In this document: piece by piece, positions 17,586 to 25,672 of the stretch
How the letters are laid out: every line of letters begins with the position of its first letter
How positions within the stretch are numbered: the stretch's first letter is position 1
From: Planctomycetia bacterium
Lineage (GTDB): Bacteria; Planctomycetota; Phycisphaerae; Phycisphaerales; SM1A02
Direction: 5' to 3'
DNA length: 52,473 nt
NCBI GenBank assembly: GCA_005787685.1
Contig: SYAC01000052.1
Coordinates: forward strand, 1-52,473
Made by a program: the position numbers and the translations under genes
The notes under the pieces: model-generated
Seen by the model: the letters and a program-made list of their open reading frames with translations, nothing else
What the model was told of the DNA's origin: nothing
Database searches by the model: none

Positions 17586-17659
17586 GCCGTCGTAGCTCAA
17601 CCGGTTAGAGCGGAGCATTCATAACGCTCAGGTTGGCGGTTCGAGTCCGCCCGTCGGCA
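17586..17659 (+). tRNA. tRNA-Met (CAT), elongator type
   Basis: 74-nt cloverleaf with D-stem GCTC/GAGC, anticodon loop TTCATAA (CAT), T-arm GGCGG-TTCGAGT-CCGCC and no encoded CCA. The anticodon stem lacks the three G:C pairs of an initiator and position 1-72 is paired, so this is elongator Met or, less likely, a lysidine-modified Ile tRNA, which the sequence cannot exclude. Two oddities: a T-T opposition at 5-68 in the acceptor stem and an A-C at 31-39. Confidence 0.88.
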
Positions 17660-17809
17660 TTGTAGCTCGTGTTGGAATATCCGTCGATGTGAAATCGCAC
17701 CCCTGACGCTTCCACGCAAGGGGTACGAACACATCCATCACGCGCGTGCGCCTTGCTGCAAGGCAAGCAACTTGCCCCTTGACCCTTATGCGTCTCTAAT
17801 GTTGTTTCT
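17660..17809 (+). other. Spacer between the two tRNAs
   Basis: 150 bp without a gene. It contains two short hairpins, ACCCCT...AGGGGT and GCCTTG-CTG-CAAGGC, which could be processing or termination signals for the upstream tRNA, and at its end a promoter-like pair (17772-17800). A short match to a tRNA D-arm start (TAGCTC just after 17660) does not extend into a cloverleaf. Confidence 0.4.
17772..17800 (+). promoter_or_regulatory. Putative promoter of tRNA-Arg
   Basis: TTGCCC and TCTAAT with a 17-nt spacer, the second hexamer ending 9 nt before the mature tRNA. The -10 matches consensus at five of six positions. Confidence 0.45.
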
Positions 17810-17883
17810 GCCCCGCTAGCTCAGTTGGATAGAGCACCGGTTTCCTAAACTGGAGGTCGCGCGTTCAAGTCGCGCGCGGGGCG
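17810..17883 (+). tRNA. tRNA-Arg (CCT)
   Basis: 74-nt cloverleaf with fully paired acceptor stem GCCCCGC/GCGGGGC, anticodon loop TTCCTAA (CCT), T-arm GCGCG-TTCAAGT-CGCGC and discriminator G. It reads the rare AGG arginine codon. No CCA is encoded. Confidence 0.95.
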
Positions 17884-17899
17884 TTTGAAATGCGCAACT

Positions 17900-19621
17900 T
17901 CAAGAAGCCCTCACAAGCGGCAGGCGCAACTCCTGCGCCGTGGCCAAGATTGCCACGTGGAGTCCGTCAAAAACTTCCGCTAAAGAGATTTCACCTTTGG
18001 CAAAGCGCGCCGTCACACAAAATTCAATTCCATCGGAACTGATGTTCACAACGCCCACTTCTATGCTGGATATTTCCACGCCGGGGGCCTGCTCCAATAT
18101 CTGCCGCGCTCGCACGCGCAGTTGATCCATTGACGCGGCGTCCGCTTCAAACGCAATGGGCAGCGACGCCTTGAACACTGTCAGCGCGTTGCCGGAATGC
18201 GACTCCAATTTGACGGACACCAGCGTGGCGTTCGGAATAATCAAACGTGTCTTCAATTTTGTGCGCATGGTTGTGGTGCGAAATCCAACGCGCTCCACTT
18301 TGCCTTCAAGACCTTCGAATTTCAGGGTATCGCCCACACTAAATGGTCTGTCCGCCGCCAACACCAGCGAGCTGAAAAAATTCTTCAGCGGCTCTTGCAG
18401 CGCCAAGGCAAATGCGATGCCGCCAATTCCAAGACCCGCCAGCATTCGGTCCACCGAGCCTTCCGCGCCAAGAATCATGACCACCCACACGCTCATAATG
18501 ATCAGCGCCAACAATTTTGAAAGGCGCACCCCACTGGCAATCAACAATTCGTCCATAGCGCGGCTATCGACCGCGGCCTTGTCATGCATGCTCAACCATG
18601 TTCCTGCGTAATCAATCAACGCAAAACCAAGGCGCGTGATCACAATCGCGTTGACCACTTGCAGACACACCAATACGGTTCCAAGCGCATCAATTGGCAA
18701 TCCCAGCAATAACACAAGCCAATTCGCGGCTTGCAACGCAACGGTCCAAGACACCGCGTGTGTGGTGTTGCTGATCAAGTGCTGCCAATCCACTCGCCCA
18801 GTACGTACATGCGTGCCGCCTTGCGCCAGCCGATTTAAAAGCAATTTCACTGGCACCCGTATCAGTAGCCCGATCAGCCAAGAGATCAACGCCACCAATG
18901 GAAAACCGATCCATTGATAGATTTCCAATCCAAGCACTTCCTGTTTCAAACCCAGCGGCATGTTCATCCACACTGCGATTTCCGGAGCGTTCCACTGAAA
19001 CGGATTAATGGGAGCGCCGCCATCATTCACGGCCAATGAATTTGCAAGTGGCGCTTGTTGAATGAACTCGCGAAAGATGGGCGTGATGGATTGAATGGTG
19101 GAACTGGAAAACTGCCAGAGTTTTTCATTGCCAATACCCATATGCCTGCGCAGCGTCAGATCGCCATGCTTGGTGGTGGCAAGAACAAATACGTCTGCAT
19201 CTAAATTTTTTGGCACATCCACTGCGGGCAAGCGCTCCAGCGTCAGCGCTAATTTCAAAGCGCTTCTCTGGCCAATTTCATCGCGCACTCCAGGCGCAAT
19301 GGAATTCAGATCCATAGCTCGCATGGCGCCTTCCAAATCTCCGTCGCGCACATAGCGTTGAAAGTGGCTCAACACCGCATCAGGTGATCGATAGCCCGCG
19401 ACCTGCGTGATTGATTCGCTTGTGGATGGTGTGGCATGTTCGGCATGCGTGAAATTGCACATGAACGCGCATGCCACGCAACCGAACAACACGGCGCGCG
19501 CGTGACTTATATTTTGAACACGCCGAAATGAAAGCCGCGCTAAAAGCCGTGTTGAAAGTTGAAGTGAAAGCTGTGCTTGCACGCGTATTCGTGGCGTCAC
19601 AGCGCCAACCCATTTCCCCAT
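17900..19621 (-). CDS. MscS-family mechanosensitive channel with large N-terminal region
   Basis: From the ATG at 19621 it has 573 residues: a basic start, a hydrophobic signal-like segment (AVLFGCVACAFMCNF), a periplasmic region, four or five membrane helices from about residue 235, the pore-lining TM3-like helix (LAGLGIGGIAFALALQEPLKNF) and a beta domain (FSVGDTLKFEGLEGKVERVGFRTT; IIPNATLV). MscS-type channels release solutes on hypo-osmotic shock. The frame is open to 19921 but those 100 residues overlap a small membrane-protein gene and are not protein-like. A degenerate 12-bp repeat falls in its 5' end. Confidence 0.9.
   Translation of the reverse strand: MGKWVGAVTPRIRVQAQLSLQLSTRLLARLSFRRVQNISHARAVLFGCVACAFMCNFTHAEHATPSTSESITQVAGYRSPDAVLSHFQRYVRDGDLEGAMRAMDLNSIAPGVRDEIGQRSALKLALTLERLPAVDVPKNLDADVFVLATTKHGDLTLRRHMGIGNEKLWQFSSSTIQSITPIFREFIQQAPLANSLAVNDGGAPINPFQWNAPEIAVWMNMPLGLKQEVLGLEIYQWIGFPLVALISWLIGLLIRVPVKLLLNRLAQGGTHVRTGRVDWQHLISNTTHAVSWTVALQAANWLVLLLGLPIDALGTVLVCLQVVNAIVITRLGFALIDYAGTWLSMHDKAAVDSRAMDELLIASGVRLSKLLALIIMSVWVVMILGAEGSVDRMLAGLGIGGIAFALALQEPLKNFFSSLVLAADRPFSVGDTLKFEGLEGKVERVGFRTTTMRTKLKTRLIIPNATLVSVKLESHSGNALTVFKASLPIAFEADAASMDQLRVRARQILEQAPGVEISSIEVGVVNISSDGIEFCVTARFAKGEISLAEVFDGLHVAILATAQELRLPLVRAS
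19530..19577 (+). repeat. Degenerate 12-bp repeat, four units, in the 5' end of mscS
   Basis: Four 12-bp units on the + strand (GAAAGCCGCGCT, AAAAGCCGTGTT, GAAAGTTGAAGT, GAAAGCTGTGCT) share a GAAAG start and period 12. In the gene frame they give a Gln/Leu/Ser/Arg-rich segment before the hydrophobic leader. They are older or more diverged than the arrays at 6364 and 30613. Confidence 0.65.
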
Positions 19622-19671
19622 GTGTTGCAGAGCAAGATGCGACTGAAGGGAACGTGCCAACACGCGCGCAC

Positions 19672-19812
19672 TTAGTCCTTTGATTCCGGCTCCAAGTTGG
19701 AGATGTATCGACCACCCTTGGCGCGATCGGCGCGCGCTTGAATGAAATACGAAACGCCCCACACCGCCATCAACAAAACCCACGCAAGATTGACAAGAAG
19801 GACTTCCATCAT
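19672..19812 (-). CDS. Small single-pass membrane protein
   Basis: A 46-residue ORF starting MMEVLLVNLAWVLLMAVWGV, one hydrophobic segment followed by a charged tail (RADRAKGGRYISNLEPESKD), i.e. N-out/C-in topology is likely. The minus-strand TACACT hexamer (19822-19827) lies 9 nt before its ATG-ATG start, and the stop is 50 bp before the chosen mscS start, so it may lead an operon with the channel. I do not recognise a family. The upstream extension of the mscS frame overlaps it antagonistically, which is why both cannot be taken at face value. Confidence 0.5.
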   Translation of the reverse strand: MMEVLLVNLAWVLLMAVWGVSYFIQARADRAKGGRYISNLEPESKD

Positions 19813-19821
19813 GATTTCGCA

Positions 19822-19827
19822 AGTGTA
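19822..19827 (-). promoter_or_regulatory. Putative -10 (TACACT) of the small membrane protein/mscS unit
   Basis: The same hexamer stands before the PLP enzyme (31687) and the outer-membrane lipoprotein (25531). Here it is 9 nt from the start codon. Inferred from position. Confidence 0.35.
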
Positions 19828-19984
19828 TGCGCAACGCGCGCGCATCGCCAGCATGTATGGCGTATGAATTCCATTTGAATTCCTTGTTGTCAGGAGCGCC
19901 TGAATTTGTAGTGCATGCCATAGACTGCGTCCATATGCACTGACGGCACCAGCACTTTCAACGCGCTTTCATGGAACAACCACA

Positions 19985-20500
19985 ATGACCGACACGCCAT
20001 TCGATCCCATATTCAACATTGTGCTACTTCATCCGCAGATACCCAACAACACGGGCAATGTTGGGCGTACCGCCGTTGTCACTGGTTGTCGGCTGCATGT
20101 TGTGAGGCCCATTGCATTTGATATGGATGAGCAAGCCGTGCGCCGCGCGGGGTTAGATTACTGGCACTTAGTCGATCTGCGTGAGTACGAAAGTTGGAGC
20201 GCGTTTATGCAGACTGAGCAACCACGCAATGTGTGGCTGTACACATCGCACGCCACGCGCGCGCATTGGCAAGCGCCCATGCAACGCGGCGACTATTTGT
20301 TGTTTGGCAATGAAACCAGCGGCACTCCCCACGAAATTCATACATGGGTGGCGCACACTTTTGGCCAAGACCACTTGCTGCGCTTTCCCATGCGCGACCA
20401 CCCCGCTTGCCGCAGCCTGAATTTGGCCACAGCCGTGGCATGCGGCGTATACGAGGGAATTCGGCAACTTTGCGCGGGCGGTGAGTGCCTACCTCTTTGA
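19985..20500 (+). CDS. trmL: tRNA (cytidine/uridine-34-2'-O)-methyltransferase
   Basis: A SPOUT-class methyltransferase for the wobble nucleotide of tRNA-Leu. The 171-residue protein has the TrmL signatures HPQIPNNTGNVGRT at the N-terminus, RRAGLDYWHLVDL, LLFGNETSGTP and the knot motif FPMRDHPACRSLNLATAVACGVYEG, covering the whole trefoil-knot domain at the usual length. No Shine-Dalgarno is visible. Confidence 0.93.
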   Translation: MTDTPFDPIFNIVLLHPQIPNNTGNVGRTAVVTGCRLHVVRPIAFDMDEQAVRRAGLDYWHLVDLREYESWSAFMQTEQPRNVWLYTSHATRAHWQAPMQRGDYLLFGNETSGTPHEIHTWVAHTFGQDHLLRFPMRDHPACRSLNLATAVACGVYEGIRQLCAGGECLPL

Positions 20501-20638
20501 AATCAGAGGAACCATTACCATAGACGGATCGGATTCACTCCCATAGACCTCGCGGCTCAAACGCTGCACCTTGTATTGGTTCGATTTAGTCCTACCCGCA
20601 TGCATTTCAAACCACGCTCTTTTACCACGGAACAATTC

Positions 20639-21697
20639 ATGAACACCATTTCAAACCCTCGTCGCGGCTTCACACTTATTGAAATCATGGTGGTCATTGG
20701 AATCATCGCCCTGCTGGTTGGCATTCTGCTACCCGCGCTCAGCAAAGTGCAGGAACGCGCCAAGGTCACCCAGACCATGGGCTTAATGCAGGAATTTGCC
20801 AAAGCATGCGACGCGTTTCATCAAGAGTTTGGTCGTTATCCCGGACTTGTACCCGAGGAAATTTTGGCAAATGATCCGCAAATTTCCGGGACTGAAAATG
20901 CGCTACTTGAATTAATGGGCGGCGGCGTTCGCAAAAATGATGTGGACACCAATCTTTACACGAACACCACCACCGGCTATGCGTCACCAGGATGGGTTGA
21001 ATTAGCGTTCAATACTGGGAACGCCGCCCCCAATAATCAATTTTTTGTCAAAATTAACATTGGCAAAATGGGCGAGGGTCCGCGCATCAATGGCAAACAA
21101 TATCCACCGTTCTTCGCCCCCAAGGCGACCGAATTACTTCCAGTTGAGGGTCAAATGTTTGGCAACCCAAGAGCCCGCGGCGAATCTGCCGCCGGAAAAA
21201 TTCCGGATCTGGTGGACTCATGGGGTAACCCAATTATTTTTCTACGCACCGCGCGCAATGTCGGGCCATTGGCAGGCAGCGAAGCTGATCGTGCTCAATT
21301 TCTTGTTGTCAACACGGATGGCAAAGTCTATGGCGCGATGGATTCCTATATGGGTTCCGATGCCCTTGGAGAAATGAGTTTGCCCCAGACCAAGACCGCC
21401 GCAAATCCTTCTGAAAGCTATTGCATGTTTGATTCTGAAACAGACCTTGCAGTGAAGAAAAAATTGATCGCGCAGTTCTTGCGTCATCCTGGGTTTGGCG
21501 ATCCAGACAAACCTCTTTCAGGAACGGCGCGCGGAAAATATATTTTAATGTCCGCTGGCAAAGACGGTATTTATTTTAGTCGAACGGATGGACTAGGCAA
21601 TAAGACCACCCCCGTGACAAGCGTCAAAATACTCTCTAAGGAAGGCTTGACCAGTTTGGACAACTGGGACGACATTCGAGTGTTTGGCGGCGGTTGA
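20639..21697 (+). CDS. Type II secretion/type IV pilin-like pseudopilin
   Basis: A 352-residue protein beginning MNTISNPRRGFTLIEIMVVI, a short basic leader, the prepilin peptidase site (G before FTLIE, Glu at +5) and a hydrophobic helix. The remainder is a mostly beta head with GKIPDLVDSWGNPIIFLR and ILMSAGKDGIYFS, resembling GspG-type pseudopilin C-terminal loops (DxWGNP). The frame opens at 20576, but the ATG at 20639 gives the normal short leader. It is followed by an intrinsic terminator, so it is probably monocistronic. Confidence 0.88.
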   Translation: MNTISNPRRGFTLIEIMVVIGIIALLVGILLPALSKVQERAKVTQTMGLMQEFAKACDAFHQEFGRYPGLVPEEILANDPQISGTENALLELMGGGVRKNDVDTNLYTNTTTGYASPGWVELAFNTGNAAPNNQFFVKINIGKMGEGPRINGKQYPPFFAPKATELLPVEGQMFGNPRARGESAAGKIPDLVDSWGNPIIFLRTARNVGPLAGSEADRAQFLVVNTDGKVYGAMDSYMGSDALGEMSLPQTKTAANPSESYCMFDSETDLAVKKKLIAQFLRHPGFGDPDKPLSGTARGKYILMSAGKDGIYFSRTDGLGNKTTPVTSVKILSKEGLTSLDNWDDIRVFGGG

Positions 21698-21789
21698 TTG
21701 GCATGTGCAATGCCCGTCCGTGAGCGCACTGTTGCAGCGCGGGCACTGCAAGCCGCCCAGTAGATGAACCTGTTCTGCCACAACTACAA

Positions 21790-21830
21790 ACGGACGCCCG
21801 CGGATGCGAGCGTCCGTCTTTGTTTTGTTC
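21790..21830 (+). terminator. Intrinsic terminator after the pseudopilin gene
   Basis: Perfect 8-bp stem ACGGACGC/GCGTCCGT with a 12-nt loop, followed by CTTTGTTTTG. It is the most convincing Rho-independent terminator in the window and is oriented for the + strand gene. Confidence 0.75.
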
Positions 21831-21853
21831 ATAGTGAAATCAATCCAACTGAA

Positions 21854-22654
21854 TCACGGATCAAATGGTGGCGGCGGTGGCGCTTTGTCGCTGTTGGCGC
21901 CTTCGGGTGGCGCTCCTTCGCCAGATTTGCCGTCCGCACCGGGACCACCTTTACCTCCTTTACCTCCTTTACCTCCTTTGCCTTTGGAATCCCCTCCAGG
22001 TCCACCGCCATCATCCCGAACTCGCAATGAGCGCATTTTCTTTTCGTTGGCTTCCAACTTGGTCTTGAACGCTGCTTGCTCACTCTCATTCATCAGCGCA
22101 AAGATTTGCTTCTGCGTCTCCTCCATCTTTGGCATGGTGTCACGTAACGCGTTCATTTGATCAGAAATGGCCTTATTGCCCTTCTCATCCTTCTGGTCTT
22201 TCATTTGACCGCGCAGCTCTTTCATTTTTTCGCCATTGGCGTCGTTCCATGTTTTCATGGACGCTTGAAATGCTGACTTCAAGGCTTCAGTCTTTGTCAG
22301 GGTTTCAGCGCTCAATGTGGACTTCGTCTCTTCATAGGTGCGCATCCACATCATTCCCTTGGTGCGCTCATCGTTCATGGCGCCACTTTCGCCTCGCCCC
22401 TTCTTGGCGCCGGGCTTGGCGCCGAGATTGCCTCCATTAAATCCTTTGTCGCTGTTGCCCGCGCCTTGATCAACTGGAGGTCCACTTAATGGAGGCCGTT
22501 GATTTTCATTCCCTTGCGAGTTCGCAGGCGGGTTTCCTGGAGGAGCAGTTTGTGCGACAACCAAGTCGGACACAGTAATGGACGCCAAGAACGCCGTGCT
22601 TGCAAGAAAGTTTCGAACTGAAGTAGTGGCAGTACGAGTTGTGTAGTTCATCAT
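21854..22654 (-). CDS. Secreted helical, Spy/CpxP-like protein with Pro/Gly-rich ends
   Basis: A 266-residue protein with an N-terminal export signal (FLASTAFLASITVSDLVVAQ). A low-complexity Pro/Gly/Asn segment, a charged helical core (about residues 95-210) and a GGKGGKGGKGG tail ending PPPPPFDP follow. The core ends MNESEQAAFKTKLEANEKKM, reminiscent of LTxxQ/Spy-CpxP periplasmic proteins, but the match is weak. The 9-bp repeat encoding the tail lies at about 21950-21985. AAAGGA just before the ATG-ATG start is a good ribosome binding site. Confidence 0.7.
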   Translation of the reverse strand: MMNYTTRTATTSVRNFLASTAFLASITVSDLVVAQTAPPGNPPANSQGNENQRPPLSGPPVDQGAGNSDKGFNGGNLGAKPGAKKGRGESGAMNDERTKGMMWMRTYEETKSTLSAETLTKTEALKSAFQASMKTWNDANGEKMKELRGQMKDQKDEKGNKAISDQMNALRDTMPKMEETQKQIFALMNESEQAAFKTKLEANEKKMRSLRVRDDGGGPGGDSKGKGGKGGKGGKGGPGADGKSGEGAPPEGANSDKAPPPPPFDP

Positions 22655-22718
22655 GTTCCTTTCGAATTGTGATCAGTGAATTCTGATCATGTGAAAAAAT
22701 GCGTGAAGTTCAATTCTA

Positions 22719-22747
22719 TTGCAGAAGTACTTGCTATTTTTTATAAT
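22719..22747 (+). promoter_or_regulatory. Sigma-70-type promoter of the Mrp/ApbC gene
   Basis: TTGCAG and a perfect TATAAT spaced by 17 nt in an AT-rich stretch. The predicted transcript has a leader of about 50 nt before the ATG at 22804. The strongest consensus promoter in the window. Confidence 0.7.
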
Positions 22748-22803
22748 TTAAGGCAAATCATCTTGTGGCATTCAAATGCAATAGGTTCTAGGATCTGTCT
22801 ACT

Positions 22804-23931
22804 ATGTCCCCCGAAGTATTTGACAAGTCTGCCGTTGAAAAATCATTGCGCGCCGTGGTTGATCCATCCACTCGTAAGGATGTGGTCACGCTGGGCATGG
22901 TCAAACATATCGCGGTGTTTGAAGGGGCAATACGCATCGTGTTGGAATTGTCCCCGCACGCCGCTTCGCTACAAGACCAACTTCGCAACACAGTCGATCG
23001 CGCTGTGCGGCAAGCGGCCGCAGTCGCGCATGCAAAGATAGACACGCTTGAAATAGAATTTTCCGCGCCCAAAGTTGCCGCTCCCACGCAGCCCGCCGCG
23101 GCCACTGCGCAAGATCAAGCGAGCAATCCACTGCCCAATGTAAAAAAAATAATCGCGGTGGGCGCGGGCAAAGGTGGCGTGGGCAAGAGCACCGTCGCGG
23201 TGAATGTGGCCGTGGGCTTGGCGCGCATGGGCTACGCGGTGGGATTGCTTGACGCGGATATTTATGGACCAAGTGCCCCCACCATGCTGGGTATGGATGA
23301 AGTTGGCACAAGAGCCAAGGGCCAAATGCTTTTACCGTTTGAGTTGCACGGCATTAAGGCGATGACCATTGGAAAACTTGTTGACCCCGACAAGGCGCTG
23401 GTGTGGCGCGGACCTATGGCGCACGGCGCCTTCAAGCAATTAGCCACGCAAACCGAGTGGGGCGAGTTGGATTATTTAATCATCGACTTGCCGCCAGGAA
23501 CGGGTGACGTGGCGTTGACCATGGCTCAAATGTTGCCCGTGGCCGGCGCCGTTGTGGTGTGCACGCCGCAGCGCGTGGCGCAGGACGACGCCCGGCGCGC
23601 GGTGCGCATGTTTCAAAACTTGGGGGTTGAAGTGCTTGGCGTGGTTGAAAATATGAGTTTCTTCACCGCGCCGGATGGCAAGGAATACGATTTATTTGGC
23701 CGCGGCGGCGCGGAAATTATGGCGCAAACCATGGGGCTTCCCTTTCTTGGATCCATTCCGATTCACATTGCGCTTCGAGAAAATTCCGATGGCGGCCAGC
23801 CGCTTGCAAATTGGAAGAACACCACCATGGGCGCGTCGCTTGATGCGCTGTGCCAGCGGATAGAGGCGCAAGTGAAATTGGCTGCAATGGCCGGGCGAAC
23901 CGATCGCCCCACCCTGACGATTTCGCCGTAA
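22804..23931 (+). CDS. apbC: Iron-sulfur cluster carrier Mrp/ApbC-type P-loop ATPase lacking CxxC
   Basis: The N-terminal 90 residues are a MIP18/DUF59-like domain (VKHIAVFEGAIRIVLEL). After an Ala/Pro linker comes the deviant Walker A VGAGKGGVGKSTVAVN, switch regions LLDADIYGPSAPTMLG and LIIDLPPGTGDV, then VVENMSFF. The family delivers Fe-S clusters to apoproteins. Most members have CPxC-type cysteines just after ENMSYF; here the segment reads TAPDGKEYDLFG, so the bridging cluster ligands are absent. Such CxxC-less Mrp proteins do occur in other bacteria, so loss of function should not be assumed. It stands alone with its own promoter. Confidence 0.92.
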   Translation: MSPEVFDKSAVEKSLRAVVDPSTRKDVVTLGMVKHIAVFEGAIRIVLELSPHAASLQDQLRNTVDRAVRQAAAVAHAKIDTLEIEFSAPKVAAPTQPAAATAQDQASNPLPNVKKIIAVGAGKGGVGKSTVAVNVAVGLARMGYAVGLLDADIYGPSAPTMLGMDEVGTRAKGQMLLPFELHGIKAMTIGKLVDPDKALVWRGPMAHGAFKQLATQTEWGELDYLIIDLPPGTGDVALTMAQMLPVAGAVVVCTPQRVAQDDARRAVRMFQNLGVEVLGVVENMSFFTAPDGKEYDLFGRGGAEIMAQTMGLPFLGSIPIHIALRENSDGGQPLANWKNTTMGASLDALCQRIEAQVKLAAMAGRTDRPTLTISP

Positions 23932-23992
23932 CAGTTTGCCCACGCAATTCAAAGCGCATGTCGTCCGTTTGCCCGTAATCGGCGCGCCTTGA

Positions 23993-25522
23993 TTAGGTTG
24001 CGGGACTTACCTGGACTTGTTGCTCAAGCGATGGCATGGACTTCAACATGTCTGGGCCATTCTTGTCAAAGGCGTCGCGGCCGGCGTCTGGAATTTCGGC
24101 GGTCTCCCAGCCACCACCAAGCGTGCGGTACAACTCCACCATGTTTTGCGCCGCTAAACCACGCGCTTGAACAACGCCAACTTGCACCCTCAATACCTCT
24201 TGTTGAAAATCAAGCACATCGTTCAATTGAATCGTTCCCGCGGTGTAACGGGCGCTCACGCCGTCAAAGGCGATTGATATTTCGTCCAGGCCCGTTTGAT
24301 ACGCCTGTAATTGTCCCATGGCGCCGGCGTAATTTCCCAGCGATGTTTGCACTTCGCTCGCGGCTTTGAGTACGGTTTCTTTCCACCGAAGGGCAAGACG
24401 AAACGCGACGGCCTTCTTCTGCTGAATTTGGCTTGTGATCAATCCACCGCTAAAGACATTCCACTGAAGTGTTGGACCAAAGCTATACACCTTGTTCGCC
24501 CAATTTCCAAGAGCGGAAAAATCGCTGGCGGCAATTGAAAAGTTTCCAGTCAAACTCAAGCTGGGGTAGTAATTCGCCTCGGCTACACCAATCTCCGCGG
24601 TGGCGGCCTGCAAATCCATCTCCGCGCTTAACACATCGGCGCGGCGGCGCATTAAGTCCGCGGGAATTCCAACATCAACAAATTTCACCGGAAGCGGAAT
24701 GGGGCTTGGAAGTCGCAGTTGATCCTGCATGGGGCCGGGCCCCTCGCCAAGCAACACGCTTAAGCCGTTGCATTGCTCTTGAATAGAGGATTGTAATTCG
24801 GGAATCATGGCGCGCGCGGTGGCCAATTGCGCCGCCGTTTGCGCGAGATCAATTTGAGAAATTGTTTGCGCGTTGAATTTACTCTTGTTCACCTTATAAA
24901 TCTTTTCCAGCAAATCCACATTGATCTTGACAATTTCAAGTTGCGCCTGCAATGTGCGAACCGCCAAGTAGGCCTTGGCTACATCGGCGCGCACAGTGAC
25001 AAGCGCCATACGCCACGCCTGCACAGAGTTCTCCAAGCGCGCCTTGGAAGCCTCCATACCGCGGCGAATACCTCCAAAGAGATCGATTTCCCAGTTCGGC
25101 ATGCTGGCGCCATATTGCCAATAGTTGAAAGGCGTCGCCTGCGTGGTTGAACCTTGATTGGTGACTTGATTCGAAAGCACGCGCCTGTAGCCGCCAGCTA
25201 GATTCATGCTTGGAAAAAGTTGGCTGAGTGAAATGCCAAAGCCCGAGCGGTACGCGGCGATGTTCATGGTGGCTTGCTGCAGCGAAAGATTATTTTTCTC
25301 TGCGCGCTCAATTAAACTTGTGAGCATGGCGTCGTTATAATTCTTCCACCAGCCCTCAAGTTCCGCCTCCTTGTCGTTGGCCTGCACACCCTCCACGGCA
25401 CGATATGGCTCCACAGGAATTGGCTGGGGTTGTTTGTAATCAGGTCCAACCATGCATGAGGCGCACACGCACAGCAAAGCGCCAGCGATCCATTTCCATG
25501 CGTACGGTAAGGAACTATTCAT
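23993..25522 (-). CDS. Outer-membrane efflux lipoprotein, NodT/OprM family
   Basis: From the ATG at 25522 there are 509 residues with a lipoprotein signal peptide (WIAGALLCVCASC, lipid-attached Cys). The mature start MVGPDYKQP is typical for this family. Two outer membrane efflux protein repeats follow (LTSLIERAEKNNLSLQQA; LMRRRADVLSAEMDLQAA), forming the trimeric TolC-like channel. These work with an inner-membrane pump and a periplasmic adaptor; neither gene is in the window. TACACT (25531-25536) lies 8 nt before the ATG, favouring 25522 over the upstream ATG at 25555. Confidence 0.92.
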   Translation of the reverse strand: MNSSLPYAWKWIAGALLCVCASCMVGPDYKQPQPIPVEPYRAVEGVQANDKEAELEGWWKNYNDAMLTSLIERAEKNNLSLQQATMNIAAYRSGFGISLSQLFPSMNLAGGYRRVLSNQVTNQGSTTQATPFNYWQYGASMPNWEIDLFGGIRRGMEASKARLENSVQAWRMALVTVRADVAKAYLAVRTLQAQLEIVKINVDLLEKIYKVNKSKFNAQTISQIDLAQTAAQLATARAMIPELQSSIQEQCNGLSVLLGEGPGPMQDQLRLPSPIPLPVKFVDVGIPADLMRRRADVLSAEMDLQAATAEIGVAEANYYPSLSLTGNFSIAASDFSALGNWANKVYSFGPTLQWNVFSGGLITSQIQQKKAVAFRLALRWKETVLKAASEVQTSLGNYAGAMGQLQAYQTGLDEISIAFDGVSARYTAGTIQLNDVLDFQQEVLRVQVGVVQARGLAAQNMVELYRTLGGGWETAEIPDAGRDAFDKNGPDMLKSMPSLEQQVQVSPAT

Positions 25523-25530
25523 GTAATGGA

Positions 25531-25536
25531 AGTGTA
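25531..25536 (-). promoter_or_regulatory. Putative -10 (TACACT) of the efflux lipoprotein gene
   Basis: Located 8 nt before the chosen start codon; no clear -35. Part of the recurrent close-hexamer pattern. Confidence 0.35.
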
Positions 25537-25672
25537 CATGAACATTCCAAAACATACGCAGCGCTCAAGAAATTCAAATTACATTCAAGACATCACATGA
25601 GCCAGAGTCAACACAAAAAATTGACTGAGACGGGTATGTAAAACAATCAAAAATTAGTACCCTTTGCGTTCA

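Noticed and set aside
17660-17700. Possible tRNA remnant after tRNA-Met
   Set aside because: Only a TAGCTC match; no anticodon or T-arm can be folded.
19621-19921. N-terminal 100-residue extension of mscS
   Set aside because: Ser/Arg/His-rich shadow-like sequence overlapping the small membrane-protein ORF; the shorter form already has a leader segment.
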